A stretch of 64,000 nucleotides of DNA from Gemmata palustris (GCF_017939745.1 NZ_JAGKQQ010000001.1:8249495-8313494); one strand, 5' to 3'. Counted from the first letter of the stretch, positions 7,054-16,057 are shown. A program made the numbers and translations. The notes: generated by a model not told the origin, from the sequence alone.

Positions 7054-9666
7054 TTACTTCTTGTCCTTAATCAGCCCGCGCAGGTGCTCCACGGCCTTCG
7101 CCAGTTGCTTGTCCTTGGCGGGGTCAACGACCGGGACTTTCTTGCCCGCAGGCGGGATGATTTCGAGGTCGCGACTGTACTCGAACCAGTCGGTGAGTTC
7201 CTCGCGGGTCAACTTGATCTCGAACCCGGCGTCGGGCTTCACGCCCCACTCGTCCTTCGCCTTCAGTTCCGTGGACTGCTCCATCGCGACCTTGTCGATG
7301 TTCCGGCCGCTCGGCGGGTAGTATCGGGCCACGGTGTACTTGATCCGCCCCTCGGTCTGCTCGTAGGGCTCGACGTGTTGGACGCTGCCCTTGCCGTAAG
7401 TGCGTTCGCCAATGATAGTTGCGCGACTGTGATCCTGGAGACACGCGGCGAGGATTTCGCTGGCACTCGCGCTGTTACCGTTGATGAGCACCACAATCGG
7501 GAAGCTCTTGTCGCCCGCGGCGCGACCGGAGTAGGTGTTGACCGCGCCCGCGCCGCCGCGCTCCTTCGTGGTCACGATCGCCTCGCGGCCCACGAACAGT
7601 TCGCAGATGTCGATGACGCCCTTCAGCGACCCACCGGGGTTGTTGCGCACGTCGATGACCAGGCCGTTCAGCCCGGACCGCTTCATGCTCGCCAGCGCCC
7701 GCTTGATGTCGGCCGTCGTTCCCAGGTCGTCCGAGATGGAGATGAACTGGCTCAGGTGCAGGTAGCCGATCTTGCTCTTCTCGTCGATGTAGTACGACCA
7801 GTCGTTCTTGTCGTCGCGCTTCACGCCGTGAACGGTTTCCACCATCACGTAGTTGCGGGTGAGGCGGAACACCTTCGGTTCGCTCTCGCCCTCGCGCTGG
7901 ACCACGAGCGCGACCGGGGTGTCCGGCTTGCCGGTGATGAGGTTCACCGCGTCGTCGGTCTTCAGCCCCTTGGTGCTGTGGACCTTCTTCGCGTCGTCCG
8001 GCAGCACCTTGCCCTGCTTGTCCACTTCGAGGCGAATCTCGGTGATGAGGTCGCCGGCCTGGATGCCCGCGCGGAACGCCGGGCTGCCCTTGATGGGCGT
8101 CACGACGAGCAAACCGTCGCGGACCGCTTCGCGGCGAATGATGATGCCGACGCCGGGGAACCGGCCGAACAGTTGGCCCTGCGTGCGGAGCCACTCTTCC
8201 TTGGTGAAGTACCCGGCGTAGGGGTCGTGGAGCGCCCCGATGAGGGCACGAATGGTCACGTCGGCGGCCTTTTCGCCGTCGAGGTCTTCGCGCTTGCCGA
8301 GCCGGAGCCGGGCCTCGACGAGCAGTTCCCTGCCGCGCTCGTCGCTGATGTCTTTGGGGGCCTTGAGCGCGTCGGCGATGTCGGCGGGGATCGCTTCATC
8401 GGCCTCGGTGAACACGCCGCGGATCGCCAGCGCGGTCAGTTCGCCGCGCGACAGCGGCTTGATGTACTCGGCCGACAGTTTGGAGATCGCCGGGGCGACT
8501 TTCTTGGCGAATTCGGTCGCGTCCTCGGTCGGCAGTTTCAGCCCTTCGAGGAGCTTCTTGCGCGCGCCTTCGAGGTCGGCCACGGTACCGCCATCGGCGA
8601 GCTTCTGGTACTCCTTGCGGAGCGCCTGCGACCACTTCAGCTTCGGCATCTGGAACAGGAGGGTGACCGCTTCTTTCGCGAGGTCCGGCGTGAGTTTGGT
8701 GTCCTTGGTCAGCGCCTCAACAGTTTCGATCCGCTTCTTGACGGTCGCGGTCTCGGCGGGGTTGCGCGTGACCCAGAACTTGCTGGCCCCGCGGCCGACG
8801 AAGACCGGTTCGAGTTCCTTTTCCTTGTCGGTCTTGCCCGTCGCGCGGGCGGCGGTGGGGATCTCTTTTTCCAGGTACTTGAGCAGCTCGCGCGTGGTGA
8901 CGATGCCGTCCGATTCGTAGCCCTCGTTGTACGGGGCCTGGTCCGCTTTACCGCCGAGCCCGGCAGAGAGCACCGAGTAGAACAGCCCGTGATCGCCCTT
9001 CGTGAGCGCGTCCTGGAACGGCGGGTTGCCGAGGACCAGCACGCGGTTGGGCGGGAGCATGTTGTCGTCTTTTTCGTCGCCGAAGACGAGCTTCATGATC
9101 TCGCCCCAACTCGGCTCCACGATCTTCTCGGTCCCGGCGTCGATCCCGCCCCGGTACTGAATGTCCATCATCAGGAGCACGTTCTGGTTCTTCAGCTTCT
9201 TGAACGCCGGTTCCAGATCGGTGATCTGGAGGGCGGTCTTGGCCCGCTCCTTCACGGTGCTGTCGGAAGTGAAGATGCACGGCTTGTCGCCGGCGGAGGT
9301 GCCGCGCCCGAAGAACGCGAGGATCACCGTGTCTTCCGGTCCGGTGGACGCGACCGCCGTTTCGACTGCCTTCACGACCGCTTCACGGGTGGCATCGGCC
9401 GAGAGGAGCAGTTTCGCGCGGTCCGCGGAAGCACCGAGGTACTTCTTGTCGGTGAGCATCGCGTGGAGCGCTTTGGCATCGGCGTCGGCCGTCGGGCGCG
9501 GGCTGATGGCCTTGTCCTTGAACTCGCCGACGCCGACGACGACGACGTAAGGGCCTTGCGCTTTGGTGGCGGCCTCGCGCCCCTCCGCGGCCGAAGCCCG
9601 CAGTTGCGGACCGACCGCCAGCGCTACCGCGGCGATTGCGCCCAGAATCCACACGCGCGCGTTCAT
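7054..9666 (-). CDS. Secreted S41 (CtpA-like) protease with N-terminal degenerate caspase-like domain
   Basis: 870 residues from the ATG at 9666, preceded by AGGAG; the frame continues upstream for 13 codons without support. A signal peptide (NARVWILGAIAAVALAVG, cut near ASA) is followed by a caspase/C14-like fold at about 35-240 (VVVVGVGEFKD, VILAFFGRGT, LLMMDIQYRGG). The usual His (HG) and Cys (ACHSG) are replaced by R and Q, so this part is probably inactive. A PDZ domain (about 495-600) and an S41 protease domain (about 620-820) follow, with Ser734 in SASASE and Lys759 in GERTYGKG as the likely catalytic dyad. Predicted periplasmic processing protease. Confidence 0.88.
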   Translation of the reverse strand: MNARVWILGAIAAVALAVGPQLRASAAEGREAATKAQGPYVVVVGVGEFKDKAISPRPTADADAKALHAMLTDKKYLGASADRAKLLLSADATREAVVKAVETAVASTGPEDTVILAFFGRGTSAGDKPCIFTSDSTVKERAKTALQITDLEPAFKKLKNQNVLLMMDIQYRGGIDAGTEKIVEPSWGEIMKLVFGDEKDDNMLPPNRVLVLGNPPFQDALTKGDHGLFYSVLSAGLGGKADQAPYNEGYESDGIVTTRELLKYLEKEIPTAARATGKTDKEKELEPVFVGRGASKFWVTRNPAETATVKKRIETVEALTKDTKLTPDLAKEAVTLLFQMPKLKWSQALRKEYQKLADGGTVADLEGARKKLLEGLKLPTEDATEFAKKVAPAISKLSAEYIKPLSRGELTALAIRGVFTEADEAIPADIADALKAPKDISDERGRELLVEARLRLGKREDLDGEKAADVTIRALIGALHDPYAGYFTKEEWLRTQGQLFGRFPGVGIIIRREAVRDGLLVVTPIKGSPAFRAGIQAGDLITEIRLEVDKQGKVLPDDAKKVHSTKGLKTDDAVNLITGKPDTPVALVVQREGESEPKVFRLTRNYVMVETVHGVKRDDKNDWSYYIDEKSKIGYLHLSQFISISDDLGTTADIKRALASMKRSGLNGLVIDVRNNPGGSLKGVIDICELFVGREAIVTTKERGGAGAVNTYSGRAAGDKSFPIVVLINGNSASASEILAACLQDHSRATIIGERTYGKGSVQHVEPYEQTEGRIKYTVARYYPPSGRNIDKVAMEQSTELKAKDEWGVKPDAGFEIKLTREELTDWFEYSRDLEIIPPAGKKVPVVDPAKDKQLAKAVEHLRGLIKDKK

Positions 9667-9913
9667 CAAGTTATCCTCTCCTGTAGGCCTGGCACGGCCG
9701 GTCACTAATTCTGGCCATTGTCACCATTGAGCCGAACCCGTCAATCGCATTTACACGGCGGTTACGCCGGAGGCGCGAGGCCCATCGGTGGGGTGGGATA
9801 CAGGCGATTGCGGATGTTCTCACTGCGGAATCGGTGCTTTTGGCGTGCGCATTTGCCGCAAGTTTCGGGCCGATGAATCCAACGAAGATCGAGCCCGGAT
9901 CGGTGTACCTCGC

Positions 9914-9930
9914 GGCTAACATTTGCTAAC
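9914..9930 (+). promoter_or_regulatory. Candidate operator: two GCTAAC words 10 bp apart
   Basis: The sequence GGCTAAC-ATTT-GCTAAC places two identical half-words one helical turn apart, about 250 bases upstream of the S41 gene start. Near-identical arrangements occur at 57574-57590 and 57692-57708. All three are in intergenic DNA, and a GGCCC-type word follows shortly downstream. No regulator is known to me for this site. Confidence 0.35.
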
Positions 9931-10032
9931 AATTCTGGCCCGGCTGATTTGTTAGCCGATTGCCGCAATTGCAAAGGCGGCAGCTAGTTATGGCAAAGAA
10001 ATTCGGGTGGCCATTGTTAGCCGCTGGTTTCT

Positions 10033-10106
10033 CCTGGGACCGCGGGCATCTTGCCCGCCCTTCTGCTTATGGCAGCGAAGGCGATAAAGATGCCCGCGGT
10101 CCCAGG
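10033..10106. repeat. Perfect 20-bp inverted repeat (dispersed palindromic type)
   Basis: Arms 10033-10052 and 10087-10106 match perfectly across a 34-nt spacer. The element ends 19 bases from the stop codon of the aminotransferase gene. Such placement at a gene end recurs for several other palindromes in the window. Confidence 0.85.
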
Positions 10107-10125
10107 GTAACAGAGATACGACGCT

Positions 10126-11262
10126 TCACTTCCTCTTTGCCAACGTGCGAAGGATCTCGATACCGCGGTGAAGCGTTTCATCGGTGGCGGCGTAGGACAC
10201 GCGGAAGTGCGTGTCGCGGCCGCTGAACACGTTGCCCGGGATCACGAGCAGGTTGTGTTTGACCGCTTCCGTGACGAATTCGGTCGCCGTTCCCCACGGC
10301 GCCTTCGGGTACAGGTAGAAGGCCCCGCCCGGCGCCACGAACTCGTACACCCCCCTCAACCCCTCCATCAACAAGTCGCGTTTGCGCTTGTAGTCCGCGA
10401 CGATCCCGGACACGTCAAAATCCAACGCGGCAATGCCGCCCCATTGTACGATGCTCGGTGCGCACACAAATGTACATTGCTGCAGTTTCGCCATTTCCTG
10501 GATCAATCGCTTCGGGCCGTGTGCCCAGCCCAGGCGCCAACCGGTGATGCCGTAGGTCTTCCCGAAGCCCTCGATCACCAGCACGTTCGGGTCGTAAGAC
10601 GCGGGCGATTGCGGGGCGCCGTCGTAGTGAAATCCGCGGTAAATCTCGTCGCTGATGAGGAGGATACCGCGGTCGCGTGCGAGTTCGGCCAGTCCCTTTT
10701 GAGTGGCCGCATCGAGTACCGCACCCGTGGGGTTCGAGGGGGACGAGAGCACGATGGCTTTCGTCCGCGGGGTGATCGCGGCGGCGACTTTGTCAACATC
10801 GAGCCGGAAGTCCGGGTAAGTGTCCACTGTCACGAGCTTCCCGCCCGCGAGCGCGACCACGTTCGGGTACGCGACGAAGTACGGGTCCGCGGTGATGACC
10901 TCGTCGCCCGGATTCACGACCGCGAGCAGCGCGAGCACCAACCCGCCACTGGTGCCGCTCGTGACCAACACGTCGCGCTCGTAGCCTGGGGCCACCTGTG
11001 GCGGAGCGGGGAAGCGGGCTTGTGCGTCCGCGAGTAACCGCGAGCACAGTTCGGGGATGCCCTGCGTGACGGTGTAGCCGTTGCGGTTCCCGTCGATGGC
11101 CGCCTTCGCAGCGTTCTTGATGGAGTCGGGCACGTCGAAGTGCGGTTGCCCGATGCTGAGGTTGACCGGGTCTTTCAGCGACCGGGCCAACTCGAAGACC
11201 TTCCGCACGCCGGACACTTCGACCGCTCGCGTGCGGTCCGCTAGAAACGATTCGGGGAACAC
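10126..11262 (-). CDS. Pyridoxal-phosphate aminotransferase, class I/II
   Basis: About 378 residues from the GTG at 11262, which has AGGAG 5 bases upstream; an ATG at 11295 lies inside a dispersed repeat and is less likely. This is a fold-type I aminotransferase: NGYTVTQGIPELCSRL near the N-terminus, VLVTSGTSGGL, SSPSNPTGAV, SDEIYRGF, and the PLP-binding lysine in GFGKTYGITGWRLG. The C-terminal VSYAATDE motif carries the substrate-carboxylate arginine (FRVSY). It is most like the aspartate/aromatic/LL-diaminopimelate subgroup, but the substrate cannot be fixed from sequence. Cytoplasmic, single gene. Confidence 0.88.
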   Translation of the reverse strand: MFPESFLADRTRAVEVSGVRKVFELARSLKDPVNLSIGQPHFDVPDSIKNAAKAAIDGNRNGYTVTQGIPELCSRLLADAQARFPAPPQVAPGYERDVLVTSGTSGGLVLALLAVVNPGDEVITADPYFVAYPNVVALAGGKLVTVDTYPDFRLDVDKVAAAITPRTKAIVLSSPSNPTGAVLDAATQKGLAELARDRGILLISDEIYRGFHYDGAPQSPASYDPNVLVIEGFGKTYGITGWRLGWAHGPKRLIQEMAKLQQCTFVCAPSIVQWGGIAALDFDVSGIVADYKRKRDLLMEGLRGVYEFVAPGGAFYLYPKAPWGTATEFVTEAVKHNLLVIPGNVFSGRDTHFRVSYAATDETLHRGIEILRTLAKRK

Positions 11263-11668
11263 GGCGACTCCTGGCGAACCCGCCCGCGAGGGCAATGGTG
11301 AACCCCGCCCGCAAGGGCGGTGGGTAGTGGCGCGCCTACTAAGGGCGGCGAGTGGTTATCCTACGCACGATTGCCTTTGCGGGCGGGTGCGTGGAATTCG
11401 ACCCACCACTCGTGCGCGGCACCCGCTGCCCTTGCGGGCAGGGTTCACCAGACTCGCCCGGTGCTCCGTTGGAATCAACCGATTCGACGGGAGCTTCCAT
11501 CGGGTGCGATGCGGCGGCCCGAGACTTCGAGATTCCGGTTGGATCGTTTCAGTGGGCCGATTTGGTCACATATTTTTCGACATCAGTCGACAAGTACGAA
11601 AGGGGCGGCCGTCCTTCGCGTGCGCAGTTGGTTGGACCAACCTCCGTTCCCGGTGAAGAGGACACGCA
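11263..11668. repeat. Intergenic imperfect palindrome of the GGTGAACCCCGCCC family
   Basis: A 28-32-base imperfect inverted repeat (11298-11325 with 11418-11449) flanks a spacer of about 92 bases. A further copy of the unit begins at 11273 and supplies the region around the aminotransferase start codon. The same unit recurs at 32390-32420 and 35629-35762. Downstream of it, about 200 bases remain for the promoter of the small secreted-protein gene. Confidence 0.7.
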
Positions 11669-11863
11669 ATGAAACAATTGGTGTTTGCTGTGGCACTGCT
11701 CGGTTTGCTGCCCAGCATTGGAACTGCCGGCGATATTGTAATTCCGGAAGACAAGACTCCCTTCAATATCAATTTGGGCGATGTTGTTCGCATTCCGGTT
11801 AAGGCTGCCGCCGGTACACAAGTCAACGCCCGCGTATCGGCCTCGTCGCAAGTAACCGTTCAG

Positions 11864-11869
11864 ACCGTT
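11864..11869 (+). repeat. Target site duplication, left copy (ACCGTT)
   Basis: The six bases ACCGTT flank the IS on both sides (11864-11869 and 13352-13357). Removing the IS and one copy restores the open reading frame of the host gene. Confidence 0.85.
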
Positions 11870-11892
11870 CTGTACTTTCCGCGAAGTTATAG
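11870..11892 (+). repeat. IS left terminal inverted repeat
   Basis: A 23-base end that matches the reverse complement of 13329-13351 with one mismatch at the seventh base from the inner side. Confidence 0.9.
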
Positions 11893-11948
11893 GCGGTTGG
11901 CGTAAGTTGTGGGGCCGGGAGTAGACGAGTGCCGGCCCGTCCGGGAGG

Positions 11949-13325
11949 ATGGCGTTACCACACGACCTCCCGACCCGAACGGACGCGGCCATGCCATCTT
12001 CGCATACTCCGGCCCCTCGGTGCCACTGGTTTTCAACCCTGGCCAAGGCTCTGGACCCGCGGTCCGGGCGGCGGCTCGCGGTCCTGTTCCTCGGGATCAT
12101 CCTGACCCGCGGGCGCCGCACCCTCGCGGGTTGGATCCGGGCCGCCGGGCTGTCGCCCCAGTACCGCCGGTGCTACGCCACGGCCGCGGCCGTGGGGCGC
12201 CGCACCGAGCGTATCGCCATGCGGTTGTTGGTCGAGGTTCTCAAGCCCATGGTGGCCGGTGCGCCTCGGGTGGTGCTGGCCCTCGACGACACCCCGACGG
12301 AGCGGTACGGGCCCAAGGTTCGAGGGGCCGGGGCGCACCACAACCCGACACCCGGGCCGGCCGGGGGCCCGTTCGTGTACGGGCACGTGTGGGTGGTCCT
12401 CGGGTTGTTGGTGGGACACCCCCTCGGGGGGATTGTGGCCCTCCCCCTGTTGGCCCGCCTGTACATCCGCCGCAAAGATCTCGGGGCCATCCCCGGGCCG
12501 GACCGGCCCGAGTTCGCAACCAAGTTGGTGATGGCCGTGGACCTGGTCCGGTGGGCCCACGGGTGGCTGAAGACGTGGGGCCGGGCCGTGTGGGTGGTGG
12601 CCGACGGGGCGTACGCCAAGGCCCCGGTGCTCAAGGCCCTACTCGCGCTCCGGGTGACCATGGTGAGCCGGCTCCGCAAGGACGCGGCCCTGTGGACGGT
12701 GCCCCCGGCCCGCGATCCGAGCGCCCGCGGGCGGCCCCGCGTGTACGGGGAGCAGCGGGTGTCGCTCGCCAAGCGGGCCGGGCACAAGGGCGGGTGGACC
12801 ACGGGCACGTTCACCCTGTATGGGAAGCCCGTGGAGAAGCGGTACAAGACGTTCGAGGCCACGTGGCGGCCGGCCGGGGGCACGATCCGGGTCGTCCTGG
12901 TGGACGAACCCAAGGGGTGGGTCGCGTTCTTCTGCACGGACCCCACGGCCTCCGTGGCCGACATCCTGGGCCTGATCGCGGACCGGTTCTCGTTGGAAAC
13001 CTGTTTTCGAGATCTCAAACAGGTCGCGGGCGCCGGTCACCAGCAGGTACGCGGGGTCGCGTCGAACGTGGGATGCTTCCACCTGTGTGCGTGGTCCCTC
13101 ACGCTCACCGAGGTGTGGGCCTGGAACCAGAAGGCGGATGAACTGGTGGCCCATCGGGCGGCCTCCCCGTGGGACGATCCGAACCGGCGCCCGAGCCACG
13201 CGGACAAGCGCCGGGCCTGGCAACGGGAGCTGCTGGCCGAGGAAATTCAGGCCGTTGTGGGCGAGCACCACGACCCCGCGAGAATCCGCGCCCTCGCGCA
13301 CCGGTGCCTGGATCTGGCTGCTTAA
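11949..13325 (+). CDS. DDE transposase of the insertion sequence
   Basis: 458 residues from the ATG at 11949; an ATG at 11991 is an alternative, since the GGAGG before the first one directly abuts it. An RNase H-like DDE core is visible: first Asp in VLALDDTPTERYG, second Asp in VWVVADGAYAK, Glu in SLETCFRDLKQ. The block GPKVRGAGAHHNPTPG and the Arg/Lys-rich RLRKDAAL segment are typical of planctomycete IS4/IS701-like transposases. It catalyses cut-and-paste movement of the surrounding element. All catalytic residues are present, so the element looks competent. Confidence 0.88.
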   Translation: MALPHDLPTRTDAAMPSSHTPAPRCHWFSTLAKALDPRSGRRLAVLFLGIILTRGRRTLAGWIRAAGLSPQYRRCYATAAAVGRRTERIAMRLLVEVLKPMVAGAPRVVLALDDTPTERYGPKVRGAGAHHNPTPGPAGGPFVYGHVWVVLGLLVGHPLGGIVALPLLARLYIRRKDLGAIPGPDRPEFATKLVMAVDLVRWAHGWLKTWGRAVWVVADGAYAKAPVLKALLALRVTMVSRLRKDAALWTVPPARDPSARGRPRVYGEQRVSLAKRAGHKGGWTTGTFTLYGKPVEKRYKTFEATWRPAGGTIRVVLVDEPKGWVAFFCTDPTASVADILGLIADRFSLETCFRDLKQVAGAGHQQVRGVASNVGCFHLCAWSLTLTEVWAWNQKADELVAHRAASPWDDPNRRPSHADKRRAWQRELLAEEIQAVVGEHHDPARIRALAHRCLDLAA

Positions 13326-13328
13326 ACG

Positions 13329-13351
13329 CTATAAGTTCGCGGAAAGTACAG
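13329..13351 (-). repeat. IS right terminal inverted repeat
   Basis: The right end of the IS, mirror of 11870-11892. The last base, 13351, is followed directly by the second ACCGTT copy. Confidence 0.9.
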
Positions 13352-13510
13352 ACCGTTACCAATCGGGTGAAGGGGAAGGCGCTTCCCGGAGCGGGCAGTC
13401 ACGAGGTCGAGGTAAAACCGAAGGTTAAGGGCACGTTCAAGCTTTTTGTCACCACCTCTCTGCCAAACGGGAAAGACACGACTGATGTGTACGAGTTCGA
13501 GGTCAAGTGA
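13352..13510 (+). pseudogene. 3' fragment of the IS-split secreted protein gene
   Basis: The frame resumes with the second target-duplication copy (Thr-Val) and continues TNRVKGKALPGAGSHEVEVK to a natural TGA at 13508-13510. In the intact gene this 50-residue part follows residue 67. The segment is beta-rich with a C-terminal VYEFEVK strand, suggesting a small beta-sandwich domain. It now has no start codon or signal peptide of its own. Confidence 0.8.
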
Positions 13511-13556
13511 CATCTTTGGCGCCAACTGCCACGGTCCTGGCTGTACCTGAGCAGAG

Positions 13557-13585
13557 CACCGGCCGGCTCACACCGGCCGTTCGCC
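13557..13585. repeat. Half copy of the CACCGGCCGGCTCACACCGG repeat
   Basis: This 29-base sequence is identical to the right arm of the 30-bp palindrome at 22329-22447. It lies between the stop of the split secreted gene and the stop of the converging DUF3754 gene, so this locus carries one arm only. Confidence 0.8.
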
Positions 13586-13586
13586 T

Positions 13587-14819
13587 TCACTCGCCCGGCA
13601 GAAGGTGAGGTGGGCCGTTGCGGGCGTAGCCGTCCCAGATCGCGTTGAGTTTCGCCTGTGCTTGGTCGATGGGAGCCGCGCAATAGCGGTGGTCGCACTT
13701 TCGGACCAAGCCGCTGCGAATGAGCTTCCTGAGCGCGTCGATGATCTCGAAGTTCACTTCGGCCGGGAGCCGGATTCTCAAGTCTCGTTCGATGTAGAAG
13801 TCGAGTTGTTCGGTGGTCCAGCCCTCAGCGCCGCCGTACCGCCACAAGTAGAAGTACGCGAGCAGCGCTTCGCGAATTTCTTGTTCTTCGGCCTCATCGA
13901 GCAGCCGAAACATGACGCCGCTGTTGTTATCCAGGTTCTGGTAGTACAGGCTCTGCGTGAGTTGGTGCATGTACGTCCGGCGCGACGACTGAAAGCTGTA
14001 CCACGTCTTGTACCCGTACCCACCAACAAGCGCGATGGGGGTCCACAAGGCGATTAACATGTTCGCGCCAAACCCGCCTAAGATCGACAGCAATGAGAAT
14101 GAACTCAGTTTGTAGATGACGTAGGCGGCCGAACTGGTGAGCGAGCCGCCGAGCTTCAACCGGTCAAGTTTCAGCATTCGGATGCGCCCGCCGGGGAGCA
14201 GCATCTCGACGTCCATCTGCGGCATGTCCTTGAACAGTTTCAGAAAAACGCTTTTGGTGTCCACGTCGTCGTCCAGGCGCTTGTGGGGGCGCTGTTTGAA
14301 GATGACCGCGACGCGCGCGAACGTGGGGAGTTCGATCGTGTACTTGCGCCAGAACCGGACCAGCCCGCGCTTGGTGCGCTTACCGTACCCCTTTCCGCGG
14401 TAGAACACTTCGACCTTCTCGAAAGCGTCCCAGGTTACGTCCATGTCCACGCCCCAGTCGCTCGCGCCGCGGGTGATCTGCTCGATCTCGTCGCGCGTGA
14501 GGCGCCGGTAGTTGGCGCGGTTCATCAGGTGAACGAAGGTGTCGAATAGGCGATCGAGTGCTGCGGCGCGCTTCTCGCCGGTCGGCGGGTCGAGCGGCTT
14601 CGGGTCGGCGTCCGGGTCGAACGAGGCGTAAGCGTCCTTGAGTTGGCGGATCTCGGCCTGGTAAATGGTGTGAACGTGGGACGCGACCGTGCTCGCGAAC
14701 CGGCGGAACGCGGCTTGTTCCTCGGCGGTGAGCACCTGATCGTGGAGCGGCCCCGATTCCGCGCACAGGAAGCCGATCAGATCGGCCACGCGGACCGGGA
14801 TGTAGTGCTCACGGAGCAT
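13587..14819 (-). CDS. DUF3754 / TMEM143-like membrane protein
   Basis: 410 residues. The long soluble N-terminal half ends in [20 protein letters not shown] and VAVIFKQRP, followed by [19 protein letters not shown]; this arrangement is typical of DUF3754 (TMEM143-related) proteins. Two membrane segments lie at about residues 228-250 and 255-275, before a C-terminal cytoplasmic part. Function is unknown in bacteria. The purine-rich repeat at 14820-15041 begins directly upstream of the start codon and no Shine-Dalgarno sequence is visible, so expression may be weak or depend on the repeat. Confidence 0.75.
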   Translation of the reverse strand: MLREHYIPVRVADLIGFLCAESGPLHDQVLTAEEQAAFRRFASTVASHVHTIYQAEIRQLKDAYASFDPDADPKPLDPPTGEKRAAALDRLFDTFVHLMNRANYRRLTRDEIEQITRGASDWGVDMDVTWDAFEKVEVFYRGKGYGKRTKRGLVRFWRKYTIELPTFARVAVIFKQRPHKRLDDDVDTKSVFLKLFKDMPQMDVEMLLPGGRIRMLKLDRLKLGGSLTSSAAYVIYKLSSFSLLSILGGFGANMLIALWTPIALVGGYGYKTWYSFQSSRRTYMHQLTQSLYYQNLDNNSGVMFRLLDEAEEQEIREALLAYFYLWRYGGAEGWTTEQLDFYIERDLRIRLPAEVNFEIIDALRKLIRSGLVRKCDHRYCAAPIDQAQAKLNAIWDGYARNGPPHLLPGE

Positions 14820-15041
14820 GGAGTCTGAAGAAGGAAAAAGGAGAAAGGAAAAAGGAAAAACGCAAACGATAAGAGGAAAAACGGGGAAGGAGTCACCAGA
14901 AGTATACCAAAGCCCGCCAGGGGTTGCGCTGCGCTTCGCCTCTGGCTACTATCTACCGCCCCGTGGGGGGCTCAAGAGGAGAGCGGAGGCAGTCATTCGC
15001 CTTTTTCCTTTCACCTTTTTCCTTTTTCCTTTCACCTGAGT
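14820..15041. repeat. Purine/pyrimidine inverted repeat element between two leftward genes
   Basis: A purine tract built from GAAAAAGG-type words (14826-14860) is mirrored by a pyrimidine tract CCTTTTTCCTTT at 15000-15036, with about 140 bases of unrelated sequence between. The element occupies the whole gap between the kinase stop and the DUF3754 start. Confidence 0.7.
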
Positions 15042-15899
15042 CTACTCTTCCAGTTCCACCGGGTCGTCGAGTTTGGCCGCGGCCTGGTCCGCGAGCTGGT
15101 CGAGCGTGCCCTGGATGTGGCTCATGCGCTCGGGGCGCTTGGTCGCGTTCGGCTGGAGGCACTCGTGGATCAGGTCCGCCAGGTCTTCGGGCACCATCGG
15201 GTTCGCGGTCCGGACCGGCTTGAGTTGCTCTTTGAAGATTTTCTTGTTCATCGGCAGCGCGTCTTCACCGTTCATCCAGCACGGCGGGAGCTGGAGCGTG
15301 ACGAGTCGGTACATCGTGACGCCGAAGTTGTAGATGTCCGTGCGGTCGTTCACGAGTTTGTGTTCAACGGTTTCCGGCGCCATGTACTCCGGCGTGCCCT
15401 GCACGCGGTCCTTGCCCTCGCCCTTGATCCACGCGAGGCCGTAATCGAGCACCTTCACCCGCGTTCCGCGCTCGTGGATCAGATTGTTCGGCTTCATATC
15501 GGCGTGGTAGACGCCCTGCTTGTGCATGTGGGTGAGGGCGTCCGCGATGCGCTCGAACATGCGGAGCAACTTCGCCATTCTTTGCAGCGGGAGCTTGTCC
15601 ATCGTCGTGCCGGGTACGTATTCCAAAAGTAACTTGGCTTTCTTCGGCCCGGAGAACCACCCGGCTTCCGTTTCAAGCGCGTGGACCTTCACTAAATTGG
15701 GGTGATTGAGCATCTGGCCCACGCGGAACTCGTGTTTCGCTTGTTCCAGGTACTTCAGGTCGTCCTTCCCCTCGATGGGGACGAGCTTGAGGGCGTACTC
15801 TCTTTCGTCCTCGGCCCGGCGGATGTGTAAAATACTGCTGTGAGCCCCGGCACCCAGCGTACCTAGCACTGTGAACTTGCCGATTTTGTCGATCGCCAT
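15042..15899 (-). CDS. Serine/threonine protein kinase
   Basis: 285 residues from the ATG at 15899. This is a single Hanks-type kinase domain without membrane segment or C-terminal sensor. Visible motifs are the glycine loop (GTLGAGAHSS), the ATP-binding Lys38 in YALKLVP, a catalytic loop YHADMKPNN in which HRD has become HAD (Asp134 kept), DYG instead of DFG at about 152, and the MAPET segment (APE motif). Arg loss in HRD often means activation does not need activation-loop phosphorylation. Probably active and cytoplasmic. The target is unknown. Confidence 0.85.
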   Translation of the reverse strand: MAIDKIGKFTVLGTLGAGAHSSILHIRRAEDEREYALKLVPIEGKDDLKYLEQAKHEFRVGQMLNHPNLVKVHALETEAGWFSGPKKAKLLLEYVPGTTMDKLPLQRMAKLLRMFERIADALTHMHKQGVYHADMKPNNLIHERGTRVKVLDYGLAWIKGEGKDRVQGTPEYMAPETVEHKLVNDRTDIYNFGVTMYRLVTLQLPPCWMNGEDALPMNKKIFKEQLKPVRTANPMVPEDLADLIHECLQPNATKRPERMSHIQGTLDQLADQAAAKLDDPVELEE

Positions 15900-16057
15900 C
15901 GGGCACCGCGATTTAAGTGGAATGCTCGGGTGAATGGTACACGGTCCGGCGCTGAATGAAAGCACTCCTCCCAACCTATCTCCCTTTGGGTAAGGAGCTT
16001 TAAAACTCCCTCGTCTTTTTTGAGGCGGGGCAAGATCCGATTCTTAACGACTTTCAC

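Larger units (their letters stand above)
9667..10125. other. Intergenic region with GGCTAACA motifs and a 20-bp inverted repeat
   Basis: No gene is supported here. The region holds the promoter of the S41 gene. It contains four copies of a GGCTAACA-like word (forward at 9914 and 9924, reversed near 9950 and 10015) and, next to the aminotransferase stop codon, the palindromic element at 10033-10106. Confidence 0.5.
11669..11905 (+). pseudogene. 5' fragment of small secreted protein gene split by the IS
   Basis: The ATG at 11669 opens a clear signal peptide (KQLVFAVALLGLLPSIGTAG) and a beta-rich mature domain. Native coding ends at 11869, where the insertion sequence enters; the last 12 codons before the stop at 11903 come from the IS left end. 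Joining base 11869 directly to 13358 restores one uninterrupted 117-residue frame ending with the 3' fragment at 13352-13510. The family is not recognised. A truncated 78-residue product could still be made and exported, but it lacks the second half. Confidence 0.85.
11870..13351 (+). mobile_element. Insertion sequence, 1482 bp, DDE transposase (IS4/IS701-like)
   Basis: The boundaries are set by 23-bp terminal inverted repeats (11870-11892 and 13329-13351, one mismatch) and by the flanking 6-bp duplication ACCGTT. A single transposase gene fills the element. The near-perfect ends, intact transposase frame and intact duplication point to a recent insertion. The family is inferred from the transposase only. 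The classical IS701 target duplication is 4 bp, so a related but distinct group is possible. Confidence 0.9.

Noticed and set aside
6703..9708. 1001-residue open frame on the plus strand opposite the S41 gene
   Set aside because: It is the shadow of the real S41 frame caused by high-GC codon bias. No recognisable motif, no signal peptide, and it crosses the 25-bp palindrome.
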